Positions 1 through 9,008 of a DNA stretch of 32,969 nt are shown piece by piece (position 1 is the first letter of the stretch; each line of letters begins with the position of its first letter). The position numbers and the translations under genes were made by a program. The notes beneath the pieces are model-generated. The model worked only from the letters and a program-made list of their open reading frames with translations, ran no database searches and was not told the origin of the DNA. This DNA comes from Alistipes sp. CAG:268 (GTDB lineage Bacteria; Bacteroidota; Bacteroidia; Bacteroidales; Rikenellaceae), in the NCBI GenBank assembly GCA_000434235.1, contig FR892016.1, positions 1 through 32,969 on the forward strand, written 5' to 3'.

Positions 1-674
1 ATGGATTGAGTTCAAGATTTATTCATTCCGTTTTGGTGCAGTTTTGTTCCCAATATCGGCTTCGGGAACGGGCGGTTCGCCTCTTCAGATTGGCCGGCGA
101 ACAAGCGGGAACGGGACGTGATCTTCGACCCGTTTTTGAGTCCCCGGAACATTATATGTTCGGGACTCAGCAAGCTGTGTTTTCCGTTACGCGAAATATT
201 CTCGGTAACGAAAACAGCTTGCCCGCAAGGGGGTGGAAAACTCCTCCGAAGTCGTCGCTTTTTACAGGGCACCCCATGTGCCGAGACCGGATTTTCAAAA
301 GATTGGAATTTTTTGCTGGTTTCACTCGAAATTAGCTCTGCGAAGGCTCATTTTTTAGTTTTCTTGAATATAAAAAAACAGAGAGAATCCTGTGAGATCT
401 TCCTTGCTAAACGACGTTTGTTAGATTTGTTTTTAGCGAATAAAGCATTGGATCGGTGACTCAATTCTGATAAATACACGCTGCTTCGAAGGAACTAATT
501 TACAAAATCAGATGCGAGACCAATCTTTTATTCGAGCAATATTGCAAATTTTCGATCGATTGCATGTGGCAGCAAGGCCTCAAAGGGGAGAGCACCGCTT
601 GCCATACTTGAAAAATGAGACGCAATATCGGATTCTCATCAAACAAGGTGGAACCGACAAGTCCGAGGATATTT
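1..674. other. Gene-poor leading region, no convincing coding sequence
   Basis: Short open frames exist on both strands between positions 6 and 459, but their translations have no recognisable domain and they run over strong inverted repeats, so I do not call genes. The first 220 bases are rich in consecutive hairpins (annotated separately). From about 300 onward the sequence becomes AT-richer than the flanking operon, which suggests decayed or horizontally acquired DNA. A short stretch near 586-608 recalls the D-arm and anticodon arm of a glycine tRNA, but no acceptor or T arm follows, so it is not called. Confidence 0.5.
46..221. repeat. Run of consecutive imperfect inverted repeats
   Basis: Four hairpins follow one another: 46-51 with 64-69 (6 bp); 75-81 with 96-102 (7 bp); 137-152 with 156-169 (14 pairs, two-base bulge, three-base loop); and 171-190 with 205-221 (about 17 pairs with small bulges, 14-base loop). 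This is seen directly in the sequence. It could be a structured RNA, an attenuator-like leader of a gene to the left of the window, or remains of a small repeat element. The window edge at base 1 prevents seeing what lies upstream. Confidence 0.6.
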
Positions 675-704
675 AAAAACCGGACTTTTCCAAGAAAAGT
701 CCGG
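675..704 (-). terminator. Rho-independent terminator of the efflux operon
   Basis: A perfect 10-bp stem (680-689 with 695-704) closes a 5-base loop. Read on the minus strand it is followed by five T residues (679 down to 675). It lies about 40 bases beyond the stop codon of the TolC-like gene and is well placed to end the three-gene efflux transcript. Confidence 0.85.
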
Positions 705-745
705 CTGGAGAGGCTGCGGAATTGTTGCCCAGGTAAAGGAGAGGA

Positions 746-2062
746 TTACTCCAAACGTCCAGTGGCGCGCAGGTACTCCGTCTCGTAAATACGATACTGC
801 GTCTGCGCCTCGATCCGGTTGCTGGCAGCCTGCTGCCACTGCGACTGGGCATCCAGCAAGTCGGTCAACGGTGCCATCTGCGCTTTGTATCGGTTGCGCA
901 TCACGCGCAGGTTCTCCGCGGCCTGTTGCAGGGCAAGTTCGGCGGTCTGGATCAATCGGTAACCGTCCTCGACGTTGCGGATTGCCTGCTCGACCTCGAG
1001 CGACATCAGACGCGTGTTTTTCTGCAGATCGAGCTGCGCATGCTGCAGTTCGTAACGCGCCTTGCGCACCTTCTTGCGGCTCTCGCCCCAGTGGAAGATC
1101 GGGATCTTCACGGCCAACATGGCCAGACCGATTCCGTCGCGAAACTCCTGTGTATGGGGAATGAAGGTTCCGTTGCCGGCATCGACCACGCTCTGGAGCT
1201 TGATGTTGCCGTAGTAGGTGTAGCCCAGCGACAGACCGACCGACGGCAGCATGGCCGATCGCACGTCGCGGATCTGCTGCTCTCCAACGGCCACCTGCTG
1301 CTCCAGAATCCGCAACTCGGGACGTGAGGCAAGGTCTGACAGCAAGGCTCCGGGTTCGGACGTTTGAAAAAGCGTGTTGGTCGGGACCGGGTGCTGGTCT
1401 CGCTCCGCGCCAATCACCCGACACAACGACATGCGGCACAATTCAGCCCCGTTCTGCGCCTTCTGCAGTTGATAACGGATCTCGCTGCGTTTGGCTTCGA
1501 TGCGCATCAGGTCATTCTCGATGGCCATGCCCGCCTTGAAGGCCGCTTCGGTTTGGCGGTAAAGCGTATCCATCTGTGCCGCATAGCTCTCGAGCATGCG
1601 CACCTGACGGTCAACGGCCACCGTGGTCCAATAGGCATTGTCGGCCTCGACCAGCACATCCATGCGGGTCATCCGCTGCTGCTCGCCGGCCACCTCCTCG
1701 CCGATGCGGGACATACGACGTGCGGCCGAAATCTTGCCTCCGGCATAGATCGGCTGGGTCAGATTGAGTCCTGCCATATAGGTGCCGCGCATCCGAAGGT
1801 CCATCCCCATCATATCCATGTCGGGCAGCACATACGCACCGGTGGCCGATCCCTCGATCTTGGGCAGGGCGGCCGTGACGGCGATCCGGCGGTCGAGGCG
1901 TGCCTGTTCGAGCCGGTTGTCGGCCTGTTGAAGCTCCTCGCTGTGGGCAAGGGCCCGCTCGCGGCACTCGGCCAGCGAGAGCGGCAGCGGTTGCTGAGCC
2001 CGGGCGGTGAGGCCCGACAGCAGCGCGGCCCCCAGGGCCGCATATATTCTGATATTCATCAT
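746..2062 (-). CDS. TolC-family outer membrane efflux channel
   Basis: This 438-residue protein is the outer membrane component of the tripartite efflux system and should form a trimeric channel that carries substrates from the periplasm across the outer membrane. It begins with a signal peptide ending near an Ala-Arg-Ala-Gln-Gln cleavage region at about residues 20-24. The rest is a long, largely helical repeat of TolC type, with two similar halves rich in Glu, Gln, Ala and Arg; length is normal for the family. The start codon directly abuts the stop of the pump gene upstream, so the two are translated from one message. A clear terminator follows at 675-704. The substrate cannot be told from sequence. 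I am confident of the family and of its role with the two preceding genes. Confidence 0.93.
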   Translation of the reverse strand: MMNIRIYAALGAALLSGLTARAQQPLPLSLAECRERALAHSEELQQADNRLEQARLDRRIAVTAALPKIEGSATGAYVLPDMDMMGMDLRMRGTYMAGLNLTQPIYAGGKISAARRMSRIGEEVAGEQQRMTRMDVLVEADNAYWTTVAVDRQVRMLESYAAQMDTLYRQTEAAFKAGMAIENDLMRIEAKRSEIRYQLQKAQNGAELCRMSLCRVIGAERDQHPVPTNTLFQTSEPGALLSDLASRPELRILEQQVAVGEQQIRDVRSAMLPSVGLSLGYTYYGNIKLQSVVDAGNGTFIPHTQEFRDGIGLAMLAVKIPIFHWGESRKKVRKARYELQHAQLDLQKNTRLMSLEVEQAIRNVEDGYRLIQTAELALQQAAENLRVMRNRYKAQMAPLTDLLDAQSQWQQAASNRIEAQTQYRIYETEYLRATGRLE

Positions 2063-5000
2063 TTATGCATTTTGAGGTTTGCGAATGCGGAACAGAGCCG
2101 CGTAGAAAATCGGCAGCAGAATGAGTGTGATGATCGTGCCGACCGTAAGTCCGCCCATGATCGTCAGGGCCATCGAGCCGTACATCGGGTCGCCGACCAG
2201 CGGAATCATGCCGACGATGGTCGTCAAAGAGGCCATCAGTACGGGCCGCACGCGCGAAACTGTCGCCTCGATGACGGCTGCATAGGGCGTCCGGTGCTCC
2301 TCGGTTTGCAGGCGGTTGATCTCGTCGACCAGCACGATGGCGTTCTTGACCATCATGCCGATCAGACCCATCATGCCGATGATGGCCATGAAGGTCAGCG
2401 GCTGTCCCGTGAGGAACAGCGACGGAGTGATGCCGCAGAAGACGAACGGGAAGCACAGGAGGATGAGCAGCACCTTGCGCCAGCTGTTGAACAACAGCAG
2501 CAGGATGGCCAGGATCAGGAAGATCGTCAGCGGCATGTACTTCATCAGGTTACCGATTGCCTCGCCCTGCAGTTCACCCTCGCCGACCCAGCGCATCGTG
2601 TAGCCGTCGGGCAGCGGGATGGCCTCGATCTCATCGCGGATCGATGCCACGACCTTGGCCGGCGTAGCTTCGTCGCTATCGGGGTTCGGGTCGCATTCGG
2701 CCTCGATCACCCGTCGGCCGTTCATCCGCAGCACGACGTCCTCATCCCAGTCGAGGCGGATATTGTGCACGGCATTCCCCAGCGGCATGGCGCGGAACAT
2801 GCGGTCCTGCAGCTCGTTCATCCCCTGACCACCCGCAAGCACCCCTTGCAGCTCCTCGTCGGTCAGCCGGAAGTTCATCATGCTCCAGACCGGAATCTCG
2901 TCGAGGTCGCGGATGCGGCTGCCGTCGTTGTTGCGTACCTGGAGGTTCAGCATCACCATGCGATCCTGGTCGTTCAGCACGCCGACGGGCATGCCGTCCG
3001 TAGCGGCCAGCAGGGCGTTGGCCACATCCCCGCGGCCGATCCCGGCCCGCAGGGCATCCTGTTGGTTGAATTCGGCGACGAGCGCCTTGCCTTTCGGTTT
3101 CCAGTTGTTCTGCACCGAGTAGGCGTCGACATAGGGGCAGCGGCGCATGACGGCCTCGGCCTGCGCGCTCAAATCCCGCAGCACGGCCGGGTCGGGACCC
3201 GCGAACTCCACCTCGACGGTGTGCGACGTCGAGATCGAGAAGTTGTACTTGCGGATGCGGATGTAGGCCTCGGGAAAGGCTTCGCGCAACTGACGCCGGA
3301 TCGTTGGAATCTGCTCCTGCACGGTCCTGTAGTCGGCACAGTCGACGATCAGCTCGCCATAGCAGTCACCACCCGAAGTCATCGGGCGCACCAGGCAGTA
3401 GTGGGCCGGGGCGCTGCCCTGACTGACGGCCACGCGTTCGACGGCCGGATTGCGCCGTACGCTGTCGCTCATCTCGAGCAGCCGGTCACGCACCCGGTCG
3501 GCATTCGTCGCCGACGGAAAGAAGCACTCGACGACGAACTGTTTGTAGTCGAAGTCGGGGAAAAAGAGATTCTTGACGCGTGTCATGCCGAAGATCGAGA
3601 GGATCAGCACTGCCACGGCTGCGGCAATCGTCGTTCGCTTGTAGCCGATGAGGAACGAGATCGTGCGCCGCACGAAGCGATGAACCGGCGAATTCATCAC
3701 GGCGGGTTTCTGCGCTGCGGCTTGTCGCTTTTCGCGGGCCGGGAGCCACGTCTTGGCGCAGATCGGCACCTGGACGAGTGCCAGCACCCAGCTGGCCAGC
3801 AGACTCACGCACAGCACCAGAAAGAGGTCGCCGGCATACTCGCCCGCCGAATCGGGCGAGAGATAGATGCCCAGAAAGGTCGAGGCGGCGATGACGGTCG
3901 CTCCGAGCAGCGGCATGGCCGTATTGCGGCCGATGCGGTAGAGATAGACCTTCGGGCTCAAGCCCCGCTTCTTGTCGATCAGAATGCCGTCCATGATCAC
4001 CACGGCATTGTCGACCAGCATGCCCATGGCCACGATGAAGGCGCCGAGCGAGATGCGCTGCAGCGTCGTGCCGCACACGAGCAGGATCGGGAACGAAACG
4101 GCTACCGTCAGCACCAGCCCGAAGCCGATGATCAGTCCGCTGCGGAATCCCATGGTGAAGATCAGCACCAAGATGACGATCACGACCGATTCCAGCAGGT
4201 TCCACATGAACGACGAGATGGCCTCCGAGACCTTGTCCGGCTGGAAGAAGATCTTTTCCGTCTGGAAGCCCGCCGGAAGCTGCCGCATGGCCTCCGCGAG
4301 CCGTGCATCGACGGCTTTGCCCACGTCAGGGACGATGGCCGAGGACTCCATGGCGATGCAGAGGGCCAGTGCCGGGCGTCCGTCAACGAAGAAGCCGTTG
4401 CGCTGCGGCGCGGCATAACCCCGCTCGACACGGGCCACGTCGCCGATGCGCAGCTGGCGCCCATCCATCGTGCGGATCTCCAGGTCGCGGATCTCCTCCA
4501 CGTCGTCGACCGCCGAATCGACATAGAGCGCTATGCGTTCCTCGCCGGTCGGATACGCCCCGGCATTGACCGTCTTGCCGGCCTGTTGCAACGCCGACAT
4601 GATCTGCGTCGGGATCACACCGTTGCGGGCGATCTGCTCCTTCGAGAGGATGATGTTGATCACCTCGTCGCGGTTGCCGGCGATGAGGATCCGCTTGACA
4701 CCCTTCACGTCGAGCAGTTCGCGTCGCAGGTATTTGGCATAGCGGTACATCTCCGGATAGTCGTAACCGTCAGCCGTCAGGCCGTAGAAGATGCCGTAGA
4801 CATCCATCATGTCGTCAATGACCACCGGGTCGTAGCACCCCTCGGGCAGGCGTGACGCGGCGTCATTGACCTTGCGGCGCAACAGGTCGAAGTGCTGCTC
4901 CAGGTCGCGGTTCAGCACCGTCATCTGGAACTCGACGGTCAGCATCGCCGAGCCGTTGCGGCACTCGCTCTTCACCTTCTTGACGTTGGGCAGCGCGCGC

Positions 5001-5215
5001 AGTTCATCCTCCATCATCTGCGCCACCTTGAGCTCCACCTCGTGGGCGCTGGCCCCCGGGTAGGGGACCATGACCATCGCCTGCTTGACCGCCACGGCCG
5101 GATCCTCCAGCTTGGGCATCTGGATGAACGACAGAAGGCCGGCAATGAGGATGGCTGCCATGAGCGACCAGAACAGCACGGGCCGCCGTACGAAAAATTC
5201 GGTTATCTTCATCAC
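2063..5215 (-). CDS. RND efflux transporter, inner-membrane permease (AcrB-like)
   Basis: This 1050-residue protein is a full-length resistance-nodulation-division pump that uses the proton gradient to export compounds through the adaptor and TolC-like partners. It opens with the typical N-terminus (residues about 1-35, first membrane helix) and has two halves, each with a large periplasmic loop and a block of membrane helices (about 335-480 and 855-1045). In the fourth-helix proton-relay position it carries Leu-Val-Asp-Asn rather than the Asp-Asp pair of AcrB; I believe this variant is common among Bacteroidetes members. Its start overlaps the adaptor stop by 4 bases, indicating translational coupling. 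Drug, bile-acid or metabolite export are all possible. Confidence 0.95.
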   Translation of the reverse strand: MMKITEFFVRRPVLFWSLMAAILIAGLLSFIQMPKLEDPAVAVKQAMVMVPYPGASAHEVELKVAQMMEDELRALPNVKKVKSECRNGSAMLTVEFQMTVLNRDLEQHFDLLRRKVNDAASRLPEGCYDPVVIDDMMDVYGIFYGLTADGYDYPEMYRYAKYLRRELLDVKGVKRILIAGNRDEVINIILSKEQIARNGVIPTQIMSALQQAGKTVNAGAYPTGEERIALYVDSAVDDVEEIRDLEIRTMDGRQLRIGDVARVERGYAAPQRNGFFVDGRPALALCIAMESSAIVPDVGKAVDARLAEAMRQLPAGFQTEKIFFQPDKVSEAISSFMWNLLESVVIVILVLIFTMGFRSGLIIGFGLVLTVAVSFPILLVCGTTLQRISLGAFIVAMGMLVDNAVVIMDGILIDKKRGLSPKVYLYRIGRNTAMPLLGATVIAASTFLGIYLSPDSAGEYAGDLFLVLCVSLLASWVLALVQVPICAKTWLPAREKRQAAAQKPAVMNSPVHRFVRRTISFLIGYKRTTIAAAVAVLILSIFGMTRVKNLFFPDFDYKQFVVECFFPSATNADRVRDRLLEMSDSVRRNPAVERVAVSQGSAPAHYCLVRPMTSGGDCYGELIVDCADYRTVQEQIPTIRRQLREAFPEAYIRIRKYNFSISTSHTVEVEFAGPDPAVLRDLSAQAEAVMRRCPYVDAYSVQNNWKPKGKALVAEFNQQDALRAGIGRGDVANALLAATDGMPVGVLNDQDRMVMLNLQVRNNDGSRIRDLDEIPVWSMMNFRLTDEELQGVLAGGQGMNELQDRMFRAMPLGNAVHNIRLDWDEDVVLRMNGRRVIEAECDPNPDSDEATPAKVVASIRDEIEAIPLPDGYTMRWVGEGELQGEAIGNLMKYMPLTIFLILAILLLLFNSWRKVLLILLCFPFVFCGITPSLFLTGQPLTFMAIIGMMGLIGMMVKNAIVLVDEINRLQTEEHRTPYAAVIEATVSRVRPVLMASLTTIVGMIPLVGDPMYGSMALTIMGGLTVGTIITLILLPIFYAALFRIRKPQNA

Positions 5216-6279
5216 AACAGCCCTCCTGCATTGGTTTGACTCGGTGTACCGACCACACGGACCTTTTCACCCTCTTCGAGCGCCGAAACGCCGGCTCGCA
5301 CGATCTGTTCCTCTCCGGTCAGCCCGTCGATGACCATCGCACGACCCTCGCTATCCATGTCGCGCAGTGTGACTGGACGCCGCTTGATGGTGGAGTCCGC
5401 CTTGAAAACCCATACGCAGGGGGTCTCTCCATCCAGAAAGACGGCGCCGGGCGGCACGCCGAAACCATCGGAGCGAGCGGTGTCGGCCACCGTGATACCC
5501 ACCTCGACGTTCATTCCGGCTGTCAGCCGTCGGTCGGGACGCTCTGCGAATGTCAGCGTCAGGTGGTAGAGCTGTGTGCCGTCGGCCTTGGGCGTAATGC
5601 CTCTCAAACGCATCGGCATCGCGCTCTCCAGCCCTGCGGCCCGGCAGGTGAACCCCGTAAACCGGTCACGGCGGAGGTACTCGCCGGCCGGAATGCTGAC
5701 CTCGACCTCCAGGCGCGAAACATCCAGCAGCGTGAAGAGTGCCGTTCCGGCATCGACCATCTCCGCCGGCGAGAAGTTCGCCTGCTGAATATACCCGTCG
5801 GTCGGAGCGTAAAGTTTCGTATAGTCGAGTTTGTTGCGGTTGGCCTGCAGCTGCACGCCCAGCTGCCGCAGGCCGGCCGTGGCTTTTTCGTAATCGTTGG
5901 CCGAAACGCTTTTCTGATTGAAAAGCAGCTTCGTGCGTTCAACCTCATCTTTGAGCTGGTCATACTGGATCTGCAGCGCTTCGACTGCCAGCCGGTAGTC
6001 GGCATCGTCCAGTTCGGCGAGCAGCTGCCCCTGTTGCACATAATCTCCCTCGGAGACGTGGATGCGGGCGATCTGCCCAGCTGTCTTGAACCCCAGGCTC
6101 ACTTCATGCGCGGCCTTGACCATGCCTGAATAGATGCGCGTGGTCTCGGCGTTCAATGCCACGGGCTTTGTCAGGCTCACGCTTTGAACGAACGGCTCCG
6201 AGGCCGTCCGTCCCGAGCAGCTGCACAGCAAAGCCATCACAAGCGCGGCTCCCAGTCTGTTTTTTTCAATGCTCCTCAT
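5212..6279 (-). CDS. RND efflux periplasmic adaptor subunit (HlyD/MFP family)
   Basis: This 355-residue membrane fusion protein bridges the pump and the outer membrane channel. The N-terminus is a lipoprotein-type signal with Leu-Leu-Cys-Ser-Cys near residues 17-21, so the protein is probably lipid-anchored and periplasmic. A lipoyl-like segment (about 60-90, containing SEGDYVQQGQLLAELD), an alpha-helical hairpin (about 90-150), a second lipoyl half (about 155-180) and beta-barrel and membrane-proximal domains follow in the usual order. It is the first gene of the operon adaptor, pump, channel, and its stop overlaps the pump start. A weak minus-strand -7 element (GAACTTTG) lies at 6311-6318. 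The divergent AraC-type gene at 6450 is the obvious candidate regulator. Confidence 0.93.
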   Translation of the reverse strand: MRSIEKNRLGAALVMALLCSCSGRTASEPFVQSVSLTKPVALNAETTRIYSGMVKAAHEVSLGFKTAGQIARIHVSEGDYVQQGQLLAELDDADYRLAVEALQIQYDQLKDEVERTKLLFNQKSVSANDYEKATAGLRQLGVQLQANRNKLDYTKLYAPTDGYIQQANFSPAEMVDAGTALFTLLDVSRLEVEVSIPAGEYLRRDRFTGFTCRAAGLESAMPMRLRGITPKADGTQLYHLTLTFAERPDRRLTAGMNVEVGITVADTARSDGFGVPPGAVFLDGETPCVWVFKADSTIKRRPVTLRDMDSEGRAMVIDGLTGEEQIVRAGVSALEEGEKVRVVGTPSQTNAGGLL

Positions 6280-6426
6280 TTCGTATCAGGTTTTATGATT
6301 TTTTCGTTGGCAAAGTTCTGTCTTTTCCCCGTATGGATTTTGTCGCATGTTGTGGGTTTATTGTTTGAAAGGATGGAAAAATAGCCTTTTACGGGTAATA
6401 TATCCCTTTTTTCTTGTTCGAATAAG

Positions 6427-6434
6427 TATATTTG
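6427..6434 (+). promoter_or_regulatory. Bacteroidetes -7 element (TATATTTG) for the AraC gene
   Basis: TATATTTG matches the TAnnTTTG consensus, with the expected transcription start only about 10 bases before the chosen start codon. No clear TTTG is seen 20 bases upstream. The 170-base divergent space it shares with the efflux operon (6280-6449) probably holds the regulator binding sites. Confidence 0.5.
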
Positions 6435-6449
6435 TCAACGAAAAAGTGA

Positions 6450-7469
6450 ATGGCTATGGCTGAAAATCCGAATTTCGATGCGCTCAATCTAACGTCGATT
6501 CCTTTCGACGAGCAGGCCTGTATCTTCGAGAACCGGTTTATCCTTGCAGGCGATCTCGACGAGACGAAACCACCTCGTGATCTGACACGCGATCCGTCGA
6601 TGCTGCCATTTCTTACGACACCGTATCCATTCAAGATTCAGTTTGCGATGGCACATCTGTGTCTCAACGGGTCGATGCGCGTCAGGCTGAATCTCAACGA
6701 ATATGAACTGCACCGCAACTCGCTGCTGATAGTCACACCGGAATCGATTGGCCAATGCCTCGACTTGTCGCCCGATTGCAGGATTGTACTCATAGCCCTG
6801 TCGAACGACTACGTCATCACGGAGAACAGCTCAGAAGAGGCCCTCATCGTCCGCAAGTTTCTCTCTCAGCAGTCAATTCTGCAGCTTACCGATGCACAAA
6901 CGGCTGATATACTGGCTATCTACCGAACCCTGCATAACAAACTCCGACAGCCCGATTTTCGCTTCAAGGGCGGTCTTCTCAGAGGCTATCTGCAGGTGCT
7001 TTACAGCGAGATTTGTCAGCTGATGGCTCCATACGTCGAGAGGCAGGATGCCCGGCAGGGTTCGCGCAAGAGACAGATTTTCGACCGTTTCATTGAGGAG
7101 CTTCGGCAGCATTGCACCATGGAGCGCAGCGTTGGTTTCTATGCCGAACAGCTGTGCCTGACACCGAAATACCTCTCACAAGTAGTGTATGCCGTCAGCG
7201 GACGGCACGCCGGCGAATGGATACGCGACTATGTGATTCTGGAGGCCAAGGCCTTATTGAAAAGCGGACAATATACGATCCAGCAGGTGTCCGACATGCT
7301 GAATTTCGCCAATCAGTCGTTTTTCGGTGTATACTTCAAGAAGGCGGTCGGCTGTTCGCCGACCGCCCCCAAGGGGTTATTGTGCGCTTCTTTTTGCCCG
7401 GGTACAAGGAGTTATAGTGCGCTTCTCGTTGCCCGAAACCATGTCAACGGTGTTGCTTATTTCGGATAG
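6450..7469 (+). CDS. AraC-family transcriptional regulator with altered C-terminal tail
   Basis: A 339-residue one-component regulator: a cupin-like N-terminal sensor region (about 1-200) and a C-terminal double helix-turn-helix AraC domain (about 210-310, with recognisable LTPKYLSQVV and LNFANQSFFGVYFKK segments). It is divergent from the RND efflux operon and likely controls it. The family normally ends a few residues after the Gly-Cys-Ser-Pro-Thr motif with a tyrosine-arginine segment; here the reading frame instead runs for about 30 unrelated residues through a perfect hairpin (7343-7367) and a 35-base tandem repeat (7376-7435). The gene therefore seems to have lost its natural end by rearrangement but keeps nearly the whole DNA-binding domain and may still work. 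The start could also be six bases later. Confidence 0.88.
   Translation: MAMAENPNFDALNLTSIPFDEQACIFENRFILAGDLDETKPPRDLTRDPSMLPFLTTPYPFKIQFAMAHLCLNGSMRVRLNLNEYELHRNSLLIVTPESIGQCLDLSPDCRIVLIALSNDYVITENSSEEALIVRKFLSQQSILQLTDAQTADILAIYRTLHNKLRQPDFRFKGGLLRGYLQVLYSEICQLMAPYVERQDARQGSRKRQIFDRFIEELRQHCTMERSVGFYAEQLCLTPKYLSQVVYAVSGRHAGEWIRDYVILEAKALLKSGQYTIQQVSDMLNFANQSFFGVYFKKAVGCSPTAPKGLLCASFCPGTRSYSALLVARNHVNGVAYFG
7343..7367. repeat. Perfect 10-bp hairpin at the end of the AraC gene
   Basis: Arms 7343-7352 and 7358-7367 are perfectly complementary around a 5-base loop. It sits exactly where the AraC protein leaves its family pattern. No T-run follows on the plus strand, so it is not a classical terminator. 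Confidence 0.7.
7371..7435. repeat. Two tandem copies of a 35-base unit
   Basis: A 25-base core at 7376-7400 recurs at 7411-7435 with three mismatches, and the preceding CAAGG is repeated too, giving a 35-base period. The repeat overlaps the aberrant 3' end of the AraC gene and leads directly to the fragment starting at 7441. Confidence 0.7.
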
Positions 7470-7650
7470 GGAAGCGAAGGTTTTCGGGTACGATTACATC
7501 TACATCGGGAATCTCGCCCTGCTCGACCGCCGGAAGATCTCCTTCTTTGCCTCGCACTCCGTCAAGAAACCGGTCTTGCGCTGGGCCGAAACGTGTTGCG
7601 CAACCGACTGCGTCGTCTATTCTGCGGCGCGATCCATATGGTTCTTGTAG
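7441..7650 (+). pseudogene. Fragment resembling a DprA/SMF-like protein
   Basis: The open frame from 7441 gives about 60 residues of protein-like sequence containing FGYDYIYIGNLALLDRRKI, followed by Trp-Ala-Glu-Thr-Cys-Cys and Val-Val-Tyr-Ser-Ala. This resembles, from memory, the start of small DprA-like DNA-processing proteins of Bacteroidetes, which continue with a Ser-Gly-Phe nucleotide-binding motif. Here the match breaks near 7623 and the frame runs into the end of the opposite-strand amidohydrolase. I read it as a gene truncated by the same rearrangement that altered the AraC tail. The family assignment is tentative. Confidence 0.4.
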
Positions 7651-8954
7651 ATGACTCCGTCTTTCATGATCAACAGGAAATTTGCTTTCGGATCCTCGAT
7701 TAAATGGATATTTTCCAGCGTGCTTCCCTTAACCAGAATGAGATCCGCATAGGCACCCGATTCAATTACACCCAATTTGTGCGGATAGGGGTTTCGAGGA
7801 CCCGACAGGGCCAACAGCTCGGCATTGGTCGATGTCGCCATTTTAAGTACCTCATAAGGCGTATACCAATGGGTCAGTTTTACCAGCTGGGCACCTTGCC
7901 GGGCTGCCAGTCTGGCATCGAACAGGCAATCGGAACCCCATGCCGTCTTGACCTTGTACTTTTTTGCCAGTTGGTAAGCCGTAACGGTTCCACGTGTCAT
8001 TTCAATCTGTTTGGCTCGATTCTCACTCCCTTCGGGGAAAGGCGTTACATCCTCGTCGTCCAGAAAAACCTGAAGGCACCACCATACACCTCTGTCGGCC
8101 ATCAGCTTGGCAATGCCTGCATCGGCCAACTGCCCATGCTCCACACATCGGACGCCGGCTTCTATGGCCGTACGGATAGCTTTGGGTGTATAGGCATGAA
8201 CCGTAACATAGGTTCCCCAGTTTTCGGCGGCAGCCACTGCGGCCTTGAACTCTTCCGTGGTATACTGGGCCACATCAAGCGGGTCATAATCCGACGATAC
8301 ACCGCCTCCGGCCGCCAACTTGATCTGCGATGCACCTTTACGCAGCTGTTCCCGGGTTTTCCGGAGCACTTCATCATGCCCGTCGGCAATGGCTGCCATA
8401 CCGCTGGATTCCATGTAGGTCAGGGCCCCGCACAACATCGGCGGGACGTCCGTTGGCATCCGAAAATCGCCATGACCGCCGGTTTGCGAAATCATGGCTC
8501 CACTTGGATAGATTCGCGGACCTTTTGCCAGTCCTCCGTCGATGGCACGTTTCAGGGCAAAGGGATTTCCGCCCATGTCTCGCACCGTAGTGAAGCCCCT
8601 CATCAGTTGTTTTTCGGCCGAATGGGCCGCAAAAAGACTGATGAAGGAAATCTCCGAAACCAAAGCCTGTTGCAACGGCATGGACTCCATCATGGTATGG
8701 ACATGCGCATCGATCAGACCAGGCATGAGAAACAATCCCTGTCCGTCGATGATCGTTACGTCCGGCAAAGCGGACACATCGATCGGATCTCCGGAAACCT
8801 TGCTGATCAGATGATTCTCAACCAGTACATTCCCTTGAAACGTCTTCTCGTCGACTCCGTTGAAAATCTCGACGTTGCGAATCAATACAGCCTGCTGGGC
8901 GGTTGCTGTCATGAAAGAAATGAGCAATCCGGCAAAGAACAATAATTTTTTCAT
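7617..8954 (-). CDS. Exported metal-dependent amidohydrolase (imidazolonepropionase-like)
   Basis: A 445-residue member of the amidohydrolase superfamily. The start at 8954 is preferred over an upstream one because it begins a clean signal peptide (MKKLLFFAGLL, cut after Thr-Ala-Gln near residue 20) and because a -7 element lies at 9001-9008, downstream of the longer frame's start. Metal-binding landmarks are visible: His-x-His in the segment GLIDAHVHTMMES, His in VTVHAYTP, His in RCVEHGQL, and the catalytic-type Asp in WGSDCLFDA. The family includes dipeptidases, prolidase-like enzymes and hydrolases acting on cyclic amides; substrate is not predictable. It acts in the periplasm or outside the cell. 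It is monocistronic between divergent and convergent neighbours. Confidence 0.9.
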   Translation of the reverse strand: MKKLLFFAGLLISFMTATAQQAVLIRNVEIFNGVDEKTFQGNVLVENHLISKVSGDPIDVSALPDVTIIDGQGLFLMPGLIDAHVHTMMESMPLQQALVSEISFISLFAAHSAEKQLMRGFTTVRDMGGNPFALKRAIDGGLAKGPRIYPSGAMISQTGGHGDFRMPTDVPPMLCGALTYMESSGMAAIADGHDEVLRKTREQLRKGASQIKLAAGGGVSSDYDPLDVAQYTTEEFKAAVAAAENWGTYVTVHAYTPKAIRTAIEAGVRCVEHGQLADAGIAKLMADRGVWWCLQVFLDDEDVTPFPEGSENRAKQIEMTRGTVTAYQLAKKYKVKTAWGSDCLFDARLAARQGAQLVKLTHWYTPYEVLKMATSTNAELLALSGPRNPYPHKLGVIESGAYADLILVKGSTLENIHLIEDPKANFLLIMKDGVIYKNHMDRAAE

Positions 8955-9000
8955 ATGCACAACATTGATTGACATTTTATTCAAAGGAAACAAGTACTTA

Positions 9001-9008
9001 CAAATATA
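9001..9008 (-). promoter_or_regulatory. -7 promoter element of the amidohydrolase gene
   Basis: Read on the minus strand this is TATATTTG, a perfect TAnnTTTG match about 46 bases before the chosen start codon. It supports the start at 8954. A -33 TTTG at the ideal spacing is not obvious. Confidence 0.55.

Noticed and set aside
6..459. Short open frames on both strands at the window start
   Set aside because: They cross strong inverted repeats, have no domain similarity that I can recognise, and lack promoters or start signals.
586..608. Sequence recalling the D arm and anticodon arm of a glycine tRNA
   Set aside because: No matching acceptor stem, T arm or CCA-proximal segment could be found around it, so it is probably chance.
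1364..4855. Open frame of 1163 codons on the plus strand opposite the efflux pump and TolC genes
   Set aside because: It mirrors two well-supported genes, has a composition full of His, Asp, Arg and Gln with no domain, and is explained by the GC-biased codon use of the sense strand.
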